DNA of 64,000 nt from Bombiscardovia apis. Lineage in GTDB: Bacteria > Actinomycetota > Actinomycetes > Actinomycetales > Bifidobacteriaceae. The notes beneath the pieces were generated by a model. That model searched no databases, was not told the DNA's origin, and saw only the letters and a program-made list of their open reading frames with translations. Position 1 is the stretch's first letter. Every line of letters begins with the position of its first letter. This document shows, piece after piece, positions 38,125-47,555 of the stretch. The stretch is from the NCBI RefSeq assembly GCF_033095945.1, contig NZ_AP026800.1:744001-808000 (forward strand), in the 5' to 3' direction. Both the position numbers and the translations under genes were made by a program.

Positions 38125-40236
38125 ATGGGGTTTAATATAGAACGTACGGAAAAACCGTTCGTGGTGAAGTCACCCTACCAGCCGTCCGGTGACCAGCCTC
38201 AGGCCATCAATGAGCTGGCCAGTCGAATTGAAAACGGCGAAAACGATGTGGTGCTCATGGGTGCCACGGGTACTGGTAAAACTGCTACTACGGCTTGGAT
38301 GATTGAGAAGTTGCAGCGTCCTACGCTAATTCTGGAACCTAACAAAACGCTGGCTGCTCAGTTGTGCGCTGAATTCCGTGAGCTCATGCCCGATAATGCT
38401 GTCTCGTACTTCGTCTCCTACTACGATTACTACCAGCCTGAGGCCTATATTCCTCAGACTGATACGTATATCGAGAAGGATTCCAATATCAACGACGATG
38501 TGGAGCGTCTGCGGCACGCTGCCACTGCAAATCTCTTGACTCGCAGGGACTGTGTGGTTGTCGCCACCGTCTCCTGTATTTATGGTTTGGGTACTCCTGA
38601 GGAGTATGCGGGTCGTATGCTCTTCTTGCGTGAAGGTCAGCAGATAAGTCGAGATGAGCTCTTGCGCCAGTTTGTGAACATGCAATACAAGCGCAACGAT
38701 ATTGCTTTTACTCGTGGTACTTTCCGCGTGCGCGGAGACACAGTCGAGATTATCCCCGTATACGAGGAACTGGCTGTACGCATCGAGTTTTTTGGAGATG
38801 AAATCGACCGTATATCGACTCTCCATCCCTTAACGGGTGATGAAATAGCTCACGAGAGCGAAGTGCATATTTTCCCGGCTTCTCACTACGTGGCCGGGCC
38901 TGATCGTATGCAACGGGCTTTGAAGAGTATTAAAGAAGAGCTTGACTGGAGGGTTGGGCAGCTACGCAAGGAAGGCCATGAGCTGGAGGCCCAGCGTCTC
39001 ACTATGCGTACCACTTACGACTTGGAGATGCTCACTCAAATTGGCACCTGTTCAGGAGTTGAAAATTACTCCCGTCATTTCGATGGGCGTGAGCCAGGAA
39101 CAGCCCCGCATACGCTTCTAGACTTCTTCCCAGACGACTTTTTGCTGGTCATCGACGAGTCCCATGTGACGGTGCCTCAGATTGGTGCCATGTATGAAGG
39201 CGATGCTTCTCGTAAGCGTACCTTGGTTGAGCATGGTTTCCGTCTGCCTTCCGCTATGGATAACCGCCCGCTGAAATGGCCAGAATTCCTGAACAAGGTT
39301 GGACAGACCATATACTTGTCGGCAACTCCGGGCGATTATGAGATGGGCTTGTCTGATGGGGTAGTGGAGCAGATTATTCGCCCCACGGGCCTGCTAGACC
39401 CTCAGATTGAGGTTCGCCCAGTCAAGGGTCAGGTTGACGACCTGTTAGCAGAGATTAAGGATCGCGTGGCCAAGCACGAGCGTGTCTTGGTAACGACTCT
39501 CACTAAGAAGATGGCTGAAGACCTCACAGACTACTTGCTTGAGCGTGATATCAAGGTGGAGTATTTGCACTCAGATGTTGATACCCTGCGCCGCGTTGAG
39601 CTCTTAAGGGAACTGCGTGAGGGCAAGATAGATGTCATTGTTGGCATCAACCTCTTGCGTGAGGGCTTAGATTTGCCTGAGGTATCGTTGGTGGCCATTT
39701 TGGATGCTGATAAGGAAGGTTTCTTGCGCTCCTATCGCTCACTTATTCAGACTATTGGTCGTGCGGCTCGAAACGTATCAGGCACAGTCATCATGTATGC
39801 AGATGCGCAGACCGACTCCATGAAAAAGGCTATTGACGAGACGGACCGCCGCCGAGCTAAGCAGATTGCTTACAATAAGGAGCACGGTGTCGATCCCAAG
39901 CCACTGATTAAGAAGATTTCTGATGTCAACGATATGTTGGCCAAAGAAGACATTGACACACAGACTCTTTTGGAGGGCGGTTATCGCAATGCCGGCAAGG
40001 CTGGAAACTCACACTTGGGAGTCCCCAGTTTTGACAAGGACGAGGCTGACAAGCGTCATCAAGAGATTCTGCAGGCTGGTCTACCAGCTCAAGACTTGGC
40101 TGATTTGATTCGTCAACTTAGTGATCAGATGCATACCGCCGCTGAGCAGCTGCAATTCGAACTGGCAGCTCGCCTACGAGACGAAGTACGCGATTTGAAG
40201 AAGGAACTGCGGCAGATGGCGGAAGCCAGCAAATAG
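38125..40236 (+). CDS. uvrB: UvrABC system protein B
   Basis: The 703-residue damage-verifying helicase of nucleotide excision repair. Walker A is GATGTGKT, the beta-hairpin segment that probes damage is [13 protein letters not shown], Walker B is VIDESH, motif VI is QTIGRAARN, and the C-terminal UVR helix pair that binds UvrC is at the end. ATG 38125 is chosen over TTG 38101 because AAGGAG lies just before it. It is followed by a terminator. Confidence 0.96.
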   Translation: MGFNIERTEKPFVVKSPYQPSGDQPQAINELASRIENGENDVVLMGATGTGKTATTAWMIEKLQRPTLILEPNKTLAAQLCAEFRELMPDNAVSYFVSYYDYYQPEAYIPQTDTYIEKDSNINDDVERLRHAATANLLTRRDCVVVATVSCIYGLGTPEEYAGRMLFLREGQQISRDELLRQFVNMQYKRNDIAFTRGTFRVRGDTVEIIPVYEELAVRIEFFGDEIDRISTLHPLTGDEIAHESEVHIFPASHYVAGPDRMQRALKSIKEELDWRVGQLRKEGHELEAQRLTMRTTYDLEMLTQIGTCSGVENYSRHFDGREPGTAPHTLLDFFPDDFLLVIDESHVTVPQIGAMYEGDASRKRTLVEHGFRLPSAMDNRPLKWPEFLNKVGQTIYLSATPGDYEMGLSDGVVEQIIRPTGLLDPQIEVRPVKGQVDDLLAEIKDRVAKHERVLVTTLTKKMAEDLTDYLLERDIKVEYLHSDVDTLRRVELLRELREGKIDVIVGINLLREGLDLPEVSLVAILDADKEGFLRSYRSLIQTIGRAARNVSGTVIMYADAQTDSMKKAIDETDRRRAKQIAYNKEHGVDPKPLIKKISDVNDMLAKEDIDTQTLLEGGYRNAGKAGNSHLGVPSFDKDEADKRHQEILQAGLPAQDLADLIRQLSDQMHTAAEQLQFELAARLRDEVRDLKKELRQMAEASK

Positions 40237-40270
40237 CAGTGTGGTTAAAACATTGGCTATGTAATACAGC

Positions 40271-40298
40271 AGACAGGGCTCAATGTGGGCCCTGTCTT
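40271..40298 (+). terminator. Terminator after uvrB
   Basis: AGACAGGGC and GCCCTGTCT pair over 9 bp around a 9-base loop, followed by TTAA. The hairpin ends 2 bases before an in-frame ATG of the next gene. Confidence 0.7.
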
Positions 40299-40321
40299 AA
40301 ATGGCATATAGAGTGAAAGCT

Positions 40322-41320
40322 ATGTCTGAGACCCCTCTTGCCTTTATGGTTATAACCCTGATTGTTCTCGCCGTATTCTTCGTTGTTGACTTGTTTGTCA
40401 TCGGCCGTAAACCGCATGTGCCCTCTACTAAAGAGTGTGTGCAACACATTGTCTTCTTCGTTGCAGCTGCCCTCATTTTTGGGGCCATACTCTGGCTTAT
40501 TGCCGGCCCTCAGTCCGCTATTGAATTCTACTCTGGCTGGCTCACCGAATATTCGCTCAGCATCGATAACCTCTTCGTATTTGTCATCATCATGAGCAAC
40601 TTCGCCGTGCCTAGAGACCTGCAAAAATATGTGTTGAGTGTGGGAATCACTATAGCGTTGGTCTTGCGGGGCATTTTTATTCTTGTCGGCGTTACGCTGA
40701 TTACCAAGTTCACATGGGTTTTCTTTATCTTCGGCGCTTTCCTGCTTTATACTGCTTTTAAAGTTGCCAAGGGCAACGATGGTGAGGAATACCAAGAAAA
40801 TGCTTTCGTTACCATGTTGCGAAAAGTAATGCGCATCAGTGATGAATACGACGGCGAACACTTGCGGGTCAAGCGTGGGGGAGTGACCTATTTTACCCCT
40901 ATGTTGGTAGTATTCCTGGCCATCGGTACTACGGATGTTATGTTCGCCTTTGATTCGATTCCTGCTATTTTTGGTCTGACTCACGATCCCTTCATTGTCT
41001 TTACCTCCAACGTGTTTGCCCTACTGGGTCTTCAGCAGCTCTACTTCCTTTTGGGCGCCATGCTCGACAAGCTGGCTTACTTGCCCATAGGCCTATCAGT
41101 GGTATTGGCCTTCATTGGTGTCAAGCTTATACTCGAAGCACTTCATGGTAATACCTTGCCCTTTATCAATGGCGGCAAGCCGGTTACTGCCGTTCCTGAA
41201 ATTCCTATCTGGCTCTCTCTGGCGGTGATTGTAGTGTCCATAGGAGCATCTGCTATTGCCAGTTTGATTAAGGCTCGGCGAGATAACATGCCTAGGCTGC
41301 AAAACGATAAAAAAGCTTAA
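40322..41320 (+). CDS. TerC-family membrane protein
   Basis: A protein of about 332 residues with about nine hydrophobic helices, of the TerC family linked to tellurite resistance and, more recently in other bacteria, to manganese export and metalation of secreted enzymes. The conserved acidic segments EYSLSIDNLFVF and MFAFDSIPAIFG are present. ATG 40322 is favoured (GTGAAAG upstream) over ATG 40301, which directly follows the uvrB terminator; the longer form would add 7 residues. Confidence 0.9.
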   Translation: MSETPLAFMVITLIVLAVFFVVDLFVIGRKPHVPSTKECVQHIVFFVAAALIFGAILWLIAGPQSAIEFYSGWLTEYSLSIDNLFVFVIIMSNFAVPRDLQKYVLSVGITIALVLRGIFILVGVTLITKFTWVFFIFGAFLLYTAFKVAKGNDGEEYQENAFVTMLRKVMRISDEYDGEHLRVKRGGVTYFTPMLVVFLAIGTTDVMFAFDSIPAIFGLTHDPFIVFTSNVFALLGLQQLYFLLGAMLDKLAYLPIGLSVVLAFIGVKLILEALHGNTLPFINGGKPVTAVPEIPIWLSLAVIVVSIGASAIASLIKARRDNMPRLQNDKKA

Positions 41321-41350
41321 TGTGTCGCAAAACCGTTGCAAATAAACGAT

Positions 41351-41364
41351 TGTTAACGCTAACA
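41351..41364. promoter_or_regulatory. LacI-family operator upstream of pyk
   Basis: TGTTAACGCTAACA is a near-perfect dyad of the same type as the eno operator (one mismatch between halves). It lies 111 bases before the pyk start. Confidence 0.6.
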
Positions 41365-41475
41365 GTTTTTTGGGCTTTCAGTCCGCTATTCCGCGTAAAG
41401 TTGAGCATGTGGATGTCGCAGAGCCTCTTCTCTGTGACCAGAAACAATTCAAAGGAATAGGTAGGCAAGCAGGAT

Positions 41476-42918
41476 ATGCGCAAAGCCAAGATTGTAGATA
41501 CTATCGGACCAGCTACCGAGTCGCTCGAAGGTATTACCAAGCTCGTTGAGTGCGGTATGGACGTGGCTAGGCTCAACCGTTCGCACGGCACCCCCGAGGA
41601 TCACTTGAAGGTGTACAACAACGTGCGTGAAGCCAGCAAGAAGACGGGGCGCAACGTAGCCGCTCTGGTCGATCTTCAGGGGCCAAAGATTCGTTGCGGT
41701 TGGTTTAAGAAGAACGCTGAAGGCGAAGACAAGGTCAATCTCAAGGCTGGCCAAGAATTCATCATCACCACCGACGATGTCGAAGGTGACGAGCACATTA
41801 CTTCCACTACCTTCAAGGGTCTACCCGGCGACTGCCACAAGGGTGATCCCATCCTGATTGACGACGGCAAGGTGCGCCTCGAAGTCACTCAGGTTGAGGG
41901 CAATAACGTTCATACCAAGGTCATCGTTGCTGGCCCGGTTTCCTCCCACAAGGGTATTAACCTGCCCGGCGTGGCTGTGAGCCTGCCTGCATTGACCGAG
42001 AAGGACGAGTTCGATTTGCGCTGGGGCATCAAGACTGGTGCAGATATCATCGCTATGTCCTTCGTGCGTTTTGCAACAGACATTGACCGTGCCCATGAGA
42101 TTATGGATGAAGAAGGTCGCCGTATTCCGATCGTTGCTAAGATCGAGAAGCCTCAGGCTGTAGAAAACCTCGAAGAGATTGTCAAGACCTTCGATGGCAT
42201 CATGGTTGCCCGTGGTGATATGGCTGTGGAAATGCCGCTCGAAGAGGTGCCTCTGGTGACCAAGCGCTGCATCGAGCTGGCCCGTCAGTATGCCAAGCCT
42301 GTCATCGTGGCTACCGAAGTGTTGGGCACCATGACCCATTCGCCAATTCCTACCCGTGCAGAGGCTTCTGACTGCGCCAACGCCATCCTCGACGGTGCAG
42401 ATGCCACTATGACCTCCAATGAAACGGCAGTGGGAGACTACCCAGACGTAACCGTCTCCACCATGTCTCGCATTTCCGAGTACGCCACAACTCACGGCTT
42501 CGATCGCATTCCCGCCATGAAGGACTTGGATATGTCCAACGCTGGCGCTGTGTCTTCGGCTGCTGTGGACTTGGCCGACAAGCTCGATGCCAAGGCTATC
42601 GTTGCCTTCACTCAGACCGGTAACACTGTGCATCGCGTTTCTCGCGAGCGCCCGGCCGCTCCGATTTATGCACTGACCAGCAACGAGCATACTTTCCACT
42701 GGCTGGCTCTGTCTTGGGGCACTGAGGCCTTCCTATGTGAGCAGGATTACCACGGCCTGAATCGTGAATCTCTCATGGCTTACATGGACAAGACCCTCAA
42801 GGGTGCCAACAAGCTCGCTGACGGCGACAAGGTTGTAGTGCTCAGCTGCGCCCAGGGTGACCATGCCCCCGGCTCCACTGACTCCATCTATGTTCACACC
42901 GTTGGTGAGGCTCAGTAA
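41476..42918 (+). CDS. pyk: Pyruvate kinase
   Basis: The 480-residue enzyme converts phosphoenolpyruvate and ADP to pyruvate and ATP. The start RKAKIVDTIGPA is that of the family, the substrate-binding Arg-containing RLNRSHG segment follows, and the active-site lysine lies in VAKIEKPQAV. MVARGDMAVE and the segment VIVATEVLGTM are the Mg/K-site blocks (VLGTM where many have MLESM). The C-terminal allosteric domain is present. Codon bias is strong, as for eno. A terminator follows. Confidence 0.96.
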   Translation: MRKAKIVDTIGPATESLEGITKLVECGMDVARLNRSHGTPEDHLKVYNNVREASKKTGRNVAALVDLQGPKIRCGWFKKNAEGEDKVNLKAGQEFIITTDDVEGDEHITSTTFKGLPGDCHKGDPILIDDGKVRLEVTQVEGNNVHTKVIVAGPVSSHKGINLPGVAVSLPALTEKDEFDLRWGIKTGADIIAMSFVRFATDIDRAHEIMDEEGRRIPIVAKIEKPQAVENLEEIVKTFDGIMVARGDMAVEMPLEEVPLVTKRCIELARQYAKPVIVATEVLGTMTHSPIPTRAEASDCANAILDGADATMTSNETAVGDYPDVTVSTMSRISEYATTHGFDRIPAMKDLDMSNAGAVSSAAVDLADKLDAKAIVAFTQTGNTVHRVSRERPAAPIYALTSNEHTFHWLALSWGTEAFLCEQDYHGLNRESLMAYMDKTLKGANKLADGDKVVVLSCAQGDHAPGSTDSIYVHTVGEAQ

Positions 42919-42950
42919 GGGTCTAAACTAGGGCGAGTGTTTATCGTCCG

Positions 42951-42996
42951 AGGGGTGGCTGTCTTCTTTCTTTGGAAGGCAGCCACCCCTTCTGCT
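42951..42996. terminator. Terminator between pyk and the Nudix gene
   Basis: AGGGGTGGCTG (42951-42961) pairs with CAGCCACCCCT (42980-42990), and the loop has a further CTTC/GAAG stem. TCTGCTT follows. It sits between convergent genes. Confidence 0.82.
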
Positions 42997-43026
42997 TAAT
43001 GCAGGTCTTGTGGATCTCTTGAATCT

Positions 43027-43626
43027 TTATGAACGCTCTAAATCACCGAAACCGGCCTTGGTTCGCAAAATGGCGATGACCGTTTTAGCGTCAAGAATCG
43101 TGCCGGCAATGACCATATCGTAAGCTTCGTCAATACTCACTAATCGCACGTCGTGGTGGGGTGTCTCTGGTCCCAGCTTTCCCCGTTCGACTTGAGTTAG
43201 GTCTTGCGCATAGAAGAGCGCGGTGTGTTGGTTAGAAAAGCTGGGTGTGTTGATAAAACGCTCAAATTGGGTGAAGCTTCGGGCCTCGTATCCTGCTTCC
43301 TCCCGCAGTTTGCGTTGTGCAACCTCTAGGGGTCTCTCAGAACTGTCGCGGGGGTGTCCTGCTGGCAATTCGAGGGTCCAACGATGTGTGGGCAGGCGGT
43401 ATTGTTCTATGAGCGCAATCGTGCCCTCGTCTGTCATCGCCAGCACCGCGATGGTGTCGCCTGTGCTCTCATTGAGCATGGTACGTGTAAATTGCTTGTT
43501 CTGCGCGGACGCGTATGTTACTTGATCCACGCTAAAATAGTGGCTTGCCAACACTTCTTTGCGATCTATCTCTTGCACAGGCGCTGTCCTCCAGGGATCG
43601 AAACGCCGGTATATCTGTTGAGTCAT
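43027..43626 (-). CDS. Nudix hydrolase (ADP-ribose pyrophosphatase-like)
   Basis: A 199-residue Nudix protein resembling ADP-ribose pyrophosphatases: an N-terminal beta-rich part, IALIEQYRLPTHRWTLELPAG before the Nudix box, and then the box GHPRDSSERPL...RKLREEAGY. The position normally Glu in REUXEE is Lys (RKLREE), although both following Glu residues are retained. This may reduce or change activity. AAGGAGA precedes ATG 43626. Confidence 0.87.
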   Translation of the reverse strand: MTQQIYRRFDPWRTAPVQEIDRKEVLASHYFSVDQVTYASAQNKQFTRTMLNESTGDTIAVLAMTDEGTIALIEQYRLPTHRWTLELPAGHPRDSSERPLEVAQRKLREEAGYEARSFTQFERFINTPSFSNQHTALFYAQDLTQVERGKLGPETPHHDVRLVSIDEAYDMVIAGTILDAKTVIAILRTKAGFGDLERS

Positions 43627-43759
43627 ATTGCTCTCCTTTGAGATATAGGCTGTAAACCTATAGTTCTATTTTAGTTCTTCGACTTCGCTAAAAGCGTGAG
43701 CAACACGGCGACTGTTGTTCGTCGTCCAAGTGTGCTACATTCTGACAAGGAAGCGATTA

Positions 43760-43833
43760 GCCCCCGTATCCCAATTGGTAGAGGAAACGGCCTCAAAATC
43801 CGTGTAGTGTGAGTTCGAGTCTCACCGGGGGCA
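43760..43833 (+). tRNA. tRNA-Leu, anticodon CAA, with short variable loop
   Basis: The 74-base tRNA has acceptor GCCCCCG/CGGGGGC, D-loop AATTGGTAG, anticodon loop CTCAAAA (CAA), T-arm GTGAG-TTCGAGT-CTCAC, and discriminator A. The variable loop is only 5 bases (GTAGT), whereas bacterial leucine tRNAs are normally class II with a long arm. The anticodon stem has a C-U mismatch at its inner end. CCA is not encoded. Confidence 0.9.
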
Positions 43834-43869
43834 CGACACACGTGAGCTTCCGTTCAAGGCACCACAATA

Positions 43870-44523
43870 ATGAGCCCGAGCGGGATTGTAATGGAAACGA
43901 GGTTGGCATTGGCTTCAGAGGACAAGGCATACGAGGAAGAATCGGTCAGCCGCACGGTAGTTGTTGCTGAAGACGAGGCTTTGATTCGTCTCGATACTGT
44001 CGAAGCTCTTGAAGATGCTGGCTACGAGGTTGTTGGTCAGGCCGCATCTGGTCAAGAAGCGATTGATCTTACTCGTGAATTCAAGCCAGACGTTGTGGTA
44101 ATGGATGTCAAGATGCCTGGAAAAGATGGCATCGAAGCAGCAACCGAGATTGGCCAAGAGAATTTGGCACCTGTCGTCATGCTCACTGCCTTTTCTCAGC
44201 AAAGCTTGGTGGAAAAGGCTGCTGATGCTGGAGCTATGGCATACGTTGTAAAACCGTTTGCACCGGAAAAGCTTTTGCCTGCTATTGAGGTTGCAATTTC
44301 TCGCTTTGATCAGATTAATGCGCTTAAAGACGAAGTTACTGATATGAAGTCTCGTTTCGAAGCTCGTAAGCGCGTTGATCGGGCCAAGGGTCTGCTCATG
44401 GAAAACATGGGACTCACCGAATCTGAAGCCTTCCGCTGGATTCAGAAGACATCGATGGATCGTCGTCTGACCATGCAGGAAGTCGCCGATGCTGTTATCG
44501 CCCAAGTCCAAGGTGATAATTAA
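43870..44523 (+). CDS. pdtaR: PdtaR-type ANTAR response regulator
   Basis: A 217-residue regulator. The receiver domain has the acidic pocket VAEDEA, phosphoacceptor Asp79 (VVMDVKMPG) and Lys128 (VVKPFAPE), and is followed by an ANTAR RNA-binding domain (about 145-205, with RAKGLLMENMGLTESEAFRWIQ split across it). ANTAR proteins bind paired hairpins in leaders and prevent termination. The cognate kinase is PdtaS at 13841. The N-terminus before the receiver is longer (about 27 residues) than usual, and ATG 43891 is an alternative start. polA follows 35 bases later, the mycobacterial order. Confidence 0.9.
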   Translation: MSPSGIVMETRLALASEDKAYEEESVSRTVVVAEDEALIRLDTVEALEDAGYEVVGQAASGQEAIDLTREFKPDVVVMDVKMPGKDGIEAATEIGQENLAPVVMLTAFSQQSLVEKAADAGAMAYVVKPFAPEKLLPAIEVAISRFDQINALKDEVTDMKSRFEARKRVDRAKGLLMENMGLTESEAFRWIQKTSMDRRLTMQEVADAVIAQVQGDN

Positions 44524-44558
44524 GGCACTACTACACAATAGGCCGAGAGGGGCTGGAG

Positions 44559-47456
44559 ATGAGCGAGTCAACACATTCGACTAACACTAAGGGCCCTCTG
44601 CTGATAGTCGACGGTCACTCGTTAGCTTTCAGGGCTTATTATGCTCTGCCTGTTGATTCTTTCACAACCTCTGAAGGGCAGCCCACTAACGCTATTTGGG
44701 GCTTCGCGGTCATGCTTTCCGAGGTTATCGAAGCTGAGCATCCTTCCCACATGTGCGTGGCTTTCGACATGGCTGGCGGCACTTTCCGCAGTAAAATGTT
44801 GCCTCAATATAAGGGTACGAGAGACGCTGCTCCTGAAGACTTGATTAGTCAGTTGCCGCTCATTCAGAAGTTCTTACAGACTCTAGGCGTGAGCTATATT
44901 GAAAAAAAAGGTTACGAAGGCGACGACATTATGGCAACCCTCGCGACTCAGGGTGAGGAAGCTGGCTATCGTACGCTGGTGCTTTCTGGCGATCGTGATG
45001 CTTTCCAATTAGCAGACGACAACGTGACTGTACTTTTCCCCGGCTACCATTTCCGACAGCTCAAGCGCATGACACCGGAAGCTATTGAAGAAAAATACCA
45101 CGTTAGCCCGCAAATGTATCCTGATTTAGCTGCTCTGCGCGGTGAGCAGTCAGACAATATTCCTGGCGTTCCTGGTGTTGGCGACGCTTTTGCTGCTCGT
45201 TGGCTCAACGAATACGGCAGCCTTGAGGGCATTTTTGCTCATGCAGACGAGGTCAAGGGCAAAAAAGGCGAGGCCTTACGCGAAAGCATTGAGCAGGTAA
45301 AACTCAACCGTAAAGTCAACGCTCTGGTCTGCGATTTAGACTTGGGAGTGAACGTCGACGATCTTACCTTCGGGCACATTCACCTCGACGAAGTCACCGC
45401 CTTGTTTGACCAGCTCGAATTTGGCTCCCACACTCGCAATAAGATGTTGAAGGGCTTCAAATGCGTTGAAGACTTTGACGATCCGGCAGTTCCGGCTGAT
45501 TTCAACCAAGAAGCGGGCATGGATTTTCATGATCCTGAGCGCGATGAAATCACTGATGTGGCCTCTTTCGAAGCGTGGTGTCAGGAACACCTGCCCAGTG
45601 CCGAGCATTCTCAATCGCTAGCAGAAGCCATGCCAGATGCAGCTCCGGTTATCGAAGCAGCGGGCGATGGGGTGAAAGCGGCCCAAGCTGAGGAAGTTCA
45701 CTGCCCAGATTTAGGCAAAGAAGTGTGGTATTTGCACGCGCAAGGCCAGGCAAAGCCGGGAGATGCCAAGCTAGAAGAGCTGGTATTCTTAGCCCCTGAT
45801 GCTCACACCGTCTTAGTGCATGCCGACGATTTAGATGCTAGCATGACTGCCAGTGTGCAGGCTGTTATCGATAGCCGGGTGGGCTCATGTGTAGTTCACG
45901 GATATAAGGAACATATCCACTTGCTGGAGGCTGCCGGCCTGCGTATGCCCATGCCGCTCTTTGATACAAAACTGGCTGGATACTTGGTGGAGCCTGACTT
46001 CCACGCAGCCGACTTGGACCAGGCTTTCTCGCACTTCTTGCAGGTGCCGATGGACGAAAAACCAGAGGTTGAGCAGGGCGCGTTAGATTTCGGAGATGGT
46101 CAAGATGAGGCTGACGAGTCGCTGTCTCAAGATCAGATGTGCTTGCGTCGGGGACTCTATGTGCAGCTCTTAGCCAATCATCTTGAGCCCTTGATTATTA
46201 AGCGCAAACAGTTCAATCTGCTGCGTATTATCGAGATGCCCACCTCCACCGTGCTCGCTCAAATGGAGCGTCAGGGCGCCAAGGTAGATACCAGCCGTTT
46301 GAAAGAGATGGGTGACCAGTTTGCTGCCGAGGCCCAAGAAGCACAAGACATAGCTTGGGATAGGGCGGGAGACAAGGTCAATCTTCAAAGCCCCAAGCAG
46401 TTGCAAAAGGTACTCTTTGAAGACATGGGCTTGAAGCCTACTCAGCGCACTAAGAATGGTTCCTATTCGACTGCTGCAGCAGCCTTGCAAAAGTTGTATT
46501 TGACATCTGTCAACAATGTGCGGGCTAACGACTTCTTGGGAGCTCTCCTGCGCCACCGGGAGACCAACAAGCTCAAGCAAATTGTGAACTCGTTGATGGA
46601 TGCAGTCAATCAGCGCGATGGGCGTATTCACACCACTTTTGAGCAGACAGTAGCGGCGACAGGTCGCTTGAGTTCGGTCGAACCCAACTTGCAGAATATT
46701 CCCAACAAGAACGCTGCAGGCCGTGAAATTCGCTCAGCATTCGTGTCTGGCGACGAGTTTGAGACCCTGCTCAGCTGTGATTATTCGCAGGTTGAGCTAC
46801 GAATTATGGCTGACTTGTCTGGCGATGAGGCGCTGATCGAAGCTTTCAAGTCCGGAGCCGACTTCCACAAGTACGTGGCTTCTTTGGTCTATCAAACATC
46901 GATGGACGAGGTCACTTCCGATCAGCGTTCACACGTGAAAGCCATGAGTTACGGCTTGGCTTACGGTCTGTCGACCTACGGTTTGGCTCAGCAACTTAAT
47001 GTCAGTCCGGCTGAGGCAGACATTTTGCGTTCCCAGTATTTTTCGACCTTCGGCAAGGTTCACGAATACTTGGAGTCGTTGGTGGCCGACGCGCGTGTGA
47101 AGGGCTATACGGAGACTATCTTTGGTCGCCGCCGCTACTTCCCGGGGCTCAACTCCAAGCGTCGCCTGACCCGCGAAGCAGCCGAGCGAGCAGCATTGAA
47201 TGCCCCTATTCAGGGTTCAGCGGCCGACATCATGAAGATTGCCATGATTAAAGCACAGCACGCTCTGAGCGAGGCTGAATGCAAGAGTCATATTGTCTTG
47301 CAGATTCACGACGAATTGGTTGTAGAAATGGCTCCGGGCGAGGTGGAGCAGGTGACTACTATCGTCAAAGATGCTATGGAGCATGCTGTTGAGCTGGCAG
47401 TGCCGCTCGATGTTTCTACCGGTATCGGCTCAGACTGGCAGCAGGCAGCCCACTAA
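44559..47456 (+). CDS. polA: DNA polymerase I
   Basis: A 965-residue polymerase for Okazaki fragment processing and repair synthesis. The 5'-3' nuclease is N-terminal (LIVDGHSLAFRAYYAL, GYEGDDIMATLA, SGDRDAFQL). The proofreading domain (about 330-540) lacks the DxE metal residues and is probably inactive, as in mycobacterial Pol I. The polymerase domain has motif A DYSQVELR (near 740), a helix O region and motif C LQIHDELVVE (near 915). A run of eight A lies in the nuclease domain (44902-44909). GAGAGGGG precedes ATG 44559. Confidence 0.96.
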   Translation: MSESTHSTNTKGPLLIVDGHSLAFRAYYALPVDSFTTSEGQPTNAIWGFAVMLSEVIEAEHPSHMCVAFDMAGGTFRSKMLPQYKGTRDAAPEDLISQLPLIQKFLQTLGVSYIEKKGYEGDDIMATLATQGEEAGYRTLVLSGDRDAFQLADDNVTVLFPGYHFRQLKRMTPEAIEEKYHVSPQMYPDLAALRGEQSDNIPGVPGVGDAFAARWLNEYGSLEGIFAHADEVKGKKGEALRESIEQVKLNRKVNALVCDLDLGVNVDDLTFGHIHLDEVTALFDQLEFGSHTRNKMLKGFKCVEDFDDPAVPADFNQEAGMDFHDPERDEITDVASFEAWCQEHLPSAEHSQSLAEAMPDAAPVIEAAGDGVKAAQAEEVHCPDLGKEVWYLHAQGQAKPGDAKLEELVFLAPDAHTVLVHADDLDASMTASVQAVIDSRVGSCVVHGYKEHIHLLEAAGLRMPMPLFDTKLAGYLVEPDFHAADLDQAFSHFLQVPMDEKPEVEQGALDFGDGQDEADESLSQDQMCLRRGLYVQLLANHLEPLIIKRKQFNLLRIIEMPTSTVLAQMERQGAKVDTSRLKEMGDQFAAEAQEAQDIAWDRAGDKVNLQSPKQLQKVLFEDMGLKPTQRTKNGSYSTAAAALQKLYLTSVNNVRANDFLGALLRHRETNKLKQIVNSLMDAVNQRDGRIHTTFEQTVAATGRLSSVEPNLQNIPNKNAAGREIRSAFVSGDEFETLLSCDYSQVELRIMADLSGDEALIEAFKSGADFHKYVASLVYQTSMDEVTSDQRSHVKAMSYGLAYGLSTYGLAQQLNVSPAEADILRSQYFSTFGKVHEYLESLVADARVKGYTETIFGRRRYFPGLNSKRRLTREAAERAALNAPIQGSAADIMKIAMIKAQHALSEAECKSHIVLQIHDELVVEMAPGEVEQVTTIVKDAMEHAVELAVPLDVSTGIGSDWQQAAH

Positions 47457-47555
47457 CCTACCTAACTGGCAGTGTCGTTTCTTAGCCCTGAGCCTACGAT
47501 AGGCTTGGGGCTAAGCGCTAGAGGCCAGTAAACCAGTGGAAGGTTGTGTGAACAG

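Noticed and set aside
41821..42699. Long open frame opposite pyk
   Set aside because: Antisense shadow of pyruvate kinase with no independent signals.
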